Assembly (NCBI GenBank): GCA_007124105.1
Contig: SLFT01000079.1
Span: 1 to 6,332, forward strand
Origin: Candidatus Hydrogenedentota bacterium
Lineage (GTDB): Bacteria; Hydrogenedentota; Hydrogenedentia; Hydrogenedentales; CAITNO01
Length of the DNA: 6,332 nucleotides
Reading direction: 5' to 3'
Shown here: positions 6,149 to 6,332 of the stretch, one piece after another
How the letters are laid out: every line of letters starts with the position of its first letter
How positions within the stretch are numbered: the first letter of the stretch is position 1
Notes under the pieces: model-generated
What the model saw: the letters and a program-made list of their open reading frames with translations, nothing else
Databases searched by the model: none
Told to the model about the DNA's origin: nothing
Translations under genes and position numbers: made by a program

Positions 6149-6178
6149 ATGGTAGCCCGAATGGCGCAAGGGTATCAA
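6149..6178 (-). promoter_or_regulatory. Proximal promoter candidate for glyA
   Basis: On the minus strand TTGATA (6178-6173, five of six -35 bases) is followed after 18 bases by TACCAT (6154-6149, four of six -10 bases). Transcription would start near 6142, giving a leader of about 55 bases. The palindrome at 6136-6146 would then overlap the start point, which suits an operator. Confidence 0.35.
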
Positions 6179-6234
6179 GTGGCAGGCGGGCGGCAGAATA
6201 AAAATTCAGGGGTGGACAACAGCGCGACGCATCC

Positions 6235-6245
6235 GCGCAATGCGC
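6235..6245. repeat. Palindrome GCGCA-A-TGCGC in the glyA leader
   Basis: Perfect inverted repeat with five-base arms around a single A. It shares the nine-base core CGCAATGCG with the palindrome at 6136-6146. It is followed after six bases by another GCAATG-containing palindrome. Confidence 0.4.
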
Positions 6246-6251
6246 ATCCAT

Positions 6252-6266
6252 GCAATGTGGCATTGC
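6252..6266. repeat. Palindrome GCAATG-TGG-CATTGC in the glyA leader
   Basis: Perfect six-base arms around TGG. Both arms are copies of the GCAATG word found in the two neighbouring palindromes. As RNA on the minus strand it would form a hairpin with a three-base loop. Confidence 0.4.
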
Positions 6267-6293
6267 GGGAAGCGCTCTTGTTATTATCCTTCC

Positions 6294-6322
6294 ATTATGA
6301 CTTTTTACAATCACACACTCAA
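6294..6322 (-). promoter_or_regulatory. Distal promoter candidate for glyA
   Basis: On the minus strand TTGAGT (6322-6317, four of six bases) is followed after an ideal 17-base spacer by CATAAT (6299-6294, five of six bases). Transcription from here would give a leader of about 200 bases before glyA, containing the GCAATGC-type repeats and hairpins. This is the better -10 element of the two candidates. Confidence 0.45.
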
Positions 6323-6332
6323 AGATTGCCGA

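Larger units (their letters stand above)
6088..6332 (-). other. glyA upstream region
   Basis: This 245-base stretch holds no convincing gene on either strand. It contains the glyA ribosome binding site, two promoter candidates and three GCAATG-based palindromes, listed separately. I looked by eye for the conserved cores of glycine and tetrahydrofolate riboswitches, which often precede glycine and one-carbon genes, and did not recognise either. An ATG at 6297 on the plus strand is open to the window edge but has no ribosome binding site. Confidence 0.5.

Noticed and set aside
6088..6290. Glycine or tetrahydrofolate riboswitch ahead of glyA
   Set aside because: I could not recognise the conserved cores of either class by eye. 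A covariance-model search would settle it.
6297..6332. A possible plus-strand gene start (ATG at 6297) open to the window edge
   Set aside because: Only 12 codons are visible, no ribosome binding site precedes it, and it overlaps the best promoter candidate for glyA on the opposite strand.
1..6332. CRISPR array, insertion sequence, tRNA, rRNA or prophage signs
   Set aside because: I saw no regularly spaced repeats, transposase or integrase motifs, terminal inverted repeats, or recognisable tRNA or rRNA sequence.

Overview
The window appears to come from a moderately GC-rich, Gram-negative-type bacterium of the PVC / Candidatus Hydrogenedentes / Lentisphaerota kind. Two signs point there, both read by eye without a database search. 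One is a DUF1559-like prepilin-type protein with a conserved C-terminal H...DG signature, a family greatly expanded in those phyla. The other is a glyA of the long chlamydia-like form, about 504 residues. The phylum is an inference, not a demonstrated identity.

Layout. Positions 1-420 hold no convincing gene. They contain a small terminator-like hairpin (84-101), two adjacent hairpins that could refold into one another (275-321), a weak promoter candidate (333-361), and a short palindrome nested in a direct repeat (354-382). From 421 to 4445 runs a tight plus-strand gene train in which every junction overlaps: a prepilin-type DUF1559-like protein (421-1380), a lipoprotein-like metal-binding protein of the ZnuA/TroA class (1358-2254), an ABC ATPase of the ZnuC class (2244-2999), an ABC-3 family permease of the ZnuB class (2992-3828) and a class I SAM-dependent methyltransferase (3801-4445). 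A short convergent intergenic stretch (4446-4572) with GC-rich hairpins separates this train from glyA, which lies on the minus strand (6087 down to 4573). The glyA upstream region (6088-6332) has two promoter candidates and several copies of a GCAATGC palindromic word.

How the genes fit together. The middle three genes form a complete cluster A-1 divalent-metal (zinc/manganese type) importer: extracytoplasmic binding protein, ATPase and membrane permease. The methyltransferase is the downstream partner, with its own good ribosome binding site inside the permease gene. The pseudopilin-like gene at the head is an unexpected partner. It overlaps the binding-protein gene by 23 bases and probably shares its transcript. 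No Fur/Zur/MntR-type regulator is encoded in the window. GlyA makes glycine and 5,10-methylene-tetrahydrofolate from serine and is probably a separate transcription unit.

No wholly new system can be demonstrated here. The points most worth a second look are the pseudopilin-importer-methyltransferase train, the unusual metal-ligand region of the binding protein (Cys/Gln where His is usual), and the repeated palindromes upstream of glyA.
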